Shown here: piece by piece, positions 6,121-6,355 of the stretch | Layout: every line of letters starts with the position of its first letter | Numbering within the stretch: the stretch's first letter is position 1 | NCBI GenBank assembly: GCA_023135255.1 | Contig: JAGLTN010000437.1 | Coordinates: 1-6,355, forward strand | DNA length: 6,355 nt | DNA from: Planctomycetota bacterium | GTDB taxonomy: Bacteria > Planctomycetota > Phycisphaerae > Sedimentisphaerales > Anaerobacaceae | Direction: 5' to 3' | Made by a program: the position numbers and the translations under genes | The notes under the pieces: generated by a model | Told to the model about the DNA's origin: nothing | Databases searched by the model: none | The model's input: only the letters and a program-made list of their open reading frames with translations

Positions 6121-6355
6121 ATGGCAAAGATTACCAAACTCGATGATATCGTATCGCTTTGTAAACGAAGAGGCTTTATCTTCCAGTCCAGTGAGATTTA
6201 CGGCGGACTGGCGAGCTGTTATGACTATGGCCCTTTAGGCGTAGAGCTGAAAAATAACGTTAAAAAGGCATGGTGGAAGTCAACCGTTCAGATGAATGAC
6301 AATGTTGTGGGCCTCGATTGTTCTATCCTGATGCACCCGATGGTGTGGAAATCTT
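6121..6355 (+). CDS. glyQS: Glycyl-tRNA synthetase, single-chain type (5' part)
   Basis: GlyRS attaches glycine to tRNA-Gly using ATP, in the cytoplasm. Only the first 78 codons are present; the gene runs off the window's right edge. The visible protein contains the hallmark of the homodimeric alpha2 class II enzyme, the type shared by archaea, eukaryotes and many bacteria. [13 protein letters not shown] (17-29) and [13 protein letters not shown] (34-46) are followed by KKAWW (48-52), [16 protein letters not shown] (61-76) and the beginning of the catalytic core. This excludes the alpha2-beta2 GlyQ/GlyS type found in Escherichia coli. The gene has its own SD site and a candidate promoter 170-200 bp upstream, and is separated from mutS by 236 bp. 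It is probably an independent transcription unit. No T-box-like leader is recognisable. Confidence 0.95.
   Translation, partial: MAKITKLDDIVSLCKRRGFIFQSSEIYGGLASCYDYGPLGVELKNNVKKAWWKSTVQMNDNVVGLDCSILMHPMVWKS

Overview
The window is a compact stretch of bacterial chromosome with every gene on the + strand. It carries four complete housekeeping genes and the start of a fifth: obgE (ribosome-associated GTPase), coaX (type III pantothenate kinase), a short and divergent mnmE-like GTPase gene, mutS (mismatch repair ATPase), and the first 78 codons of glyQS (single-chain glycyl-tRNA synthetase). Base composition is balanced to slightly AT-rich. Shine-Dalgarno signals are uneven: one is clear before glyQS, one is plausible before mnmE, and the others are weak or absent. 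The best guess for the organism is a planctomycete of the Phycisphaerae type, probably an anaerobic or sediment lineage. This is inferred from the short CxGK-less MnmE-like protein, the single-chain GlyRS, CoaX and the sparse SD sites. It rests on recall, not on a search, so it is only moderately secure.

Layout: 1-177 is a leader region with a possible promoter (17-42) and a ~95-bp repeat element (58-153), followed by obgE from ATG 178. The 102-bp gap between obgE and coaX (1180-1281) holds a perfect 10-bp hairpin fused to a shorter, rearranged copy of the same repeat. coaX, mnmE-like and mutS then follow with only 8 bp between each pair and are almost certainly cotranscribed. The 236-bp gap after mutS (5885-6120) holds a good sigma70-type promoter, a second long copy of the repeat in the opposite orientation (5967-6063), and the SD site of glyQS. 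No canonical U-tract terminator is visible anywhere.

The genes share no single pathway. They are growth-linked functions: ribosome assembly (ObgE), coenzyme A synthesis (CoaX), a tRNA-modification-type GTPase (MnmE-like), DNA repair (MutS) and tRNA charging (GlyRS). The points of most interest are the dispersed repeat family, with inverted copies bracketing the obgE-mutS block and lying in the apparent 5' leaders of obgE and glyQS, and the truncated MnmE homologue, which lacks the C-terminal catalytic cysteine motif. I see no phage, transposase, CRISPR, tRNA or rRNA sequence and no clear candidate for a wholly new multi-gene system.
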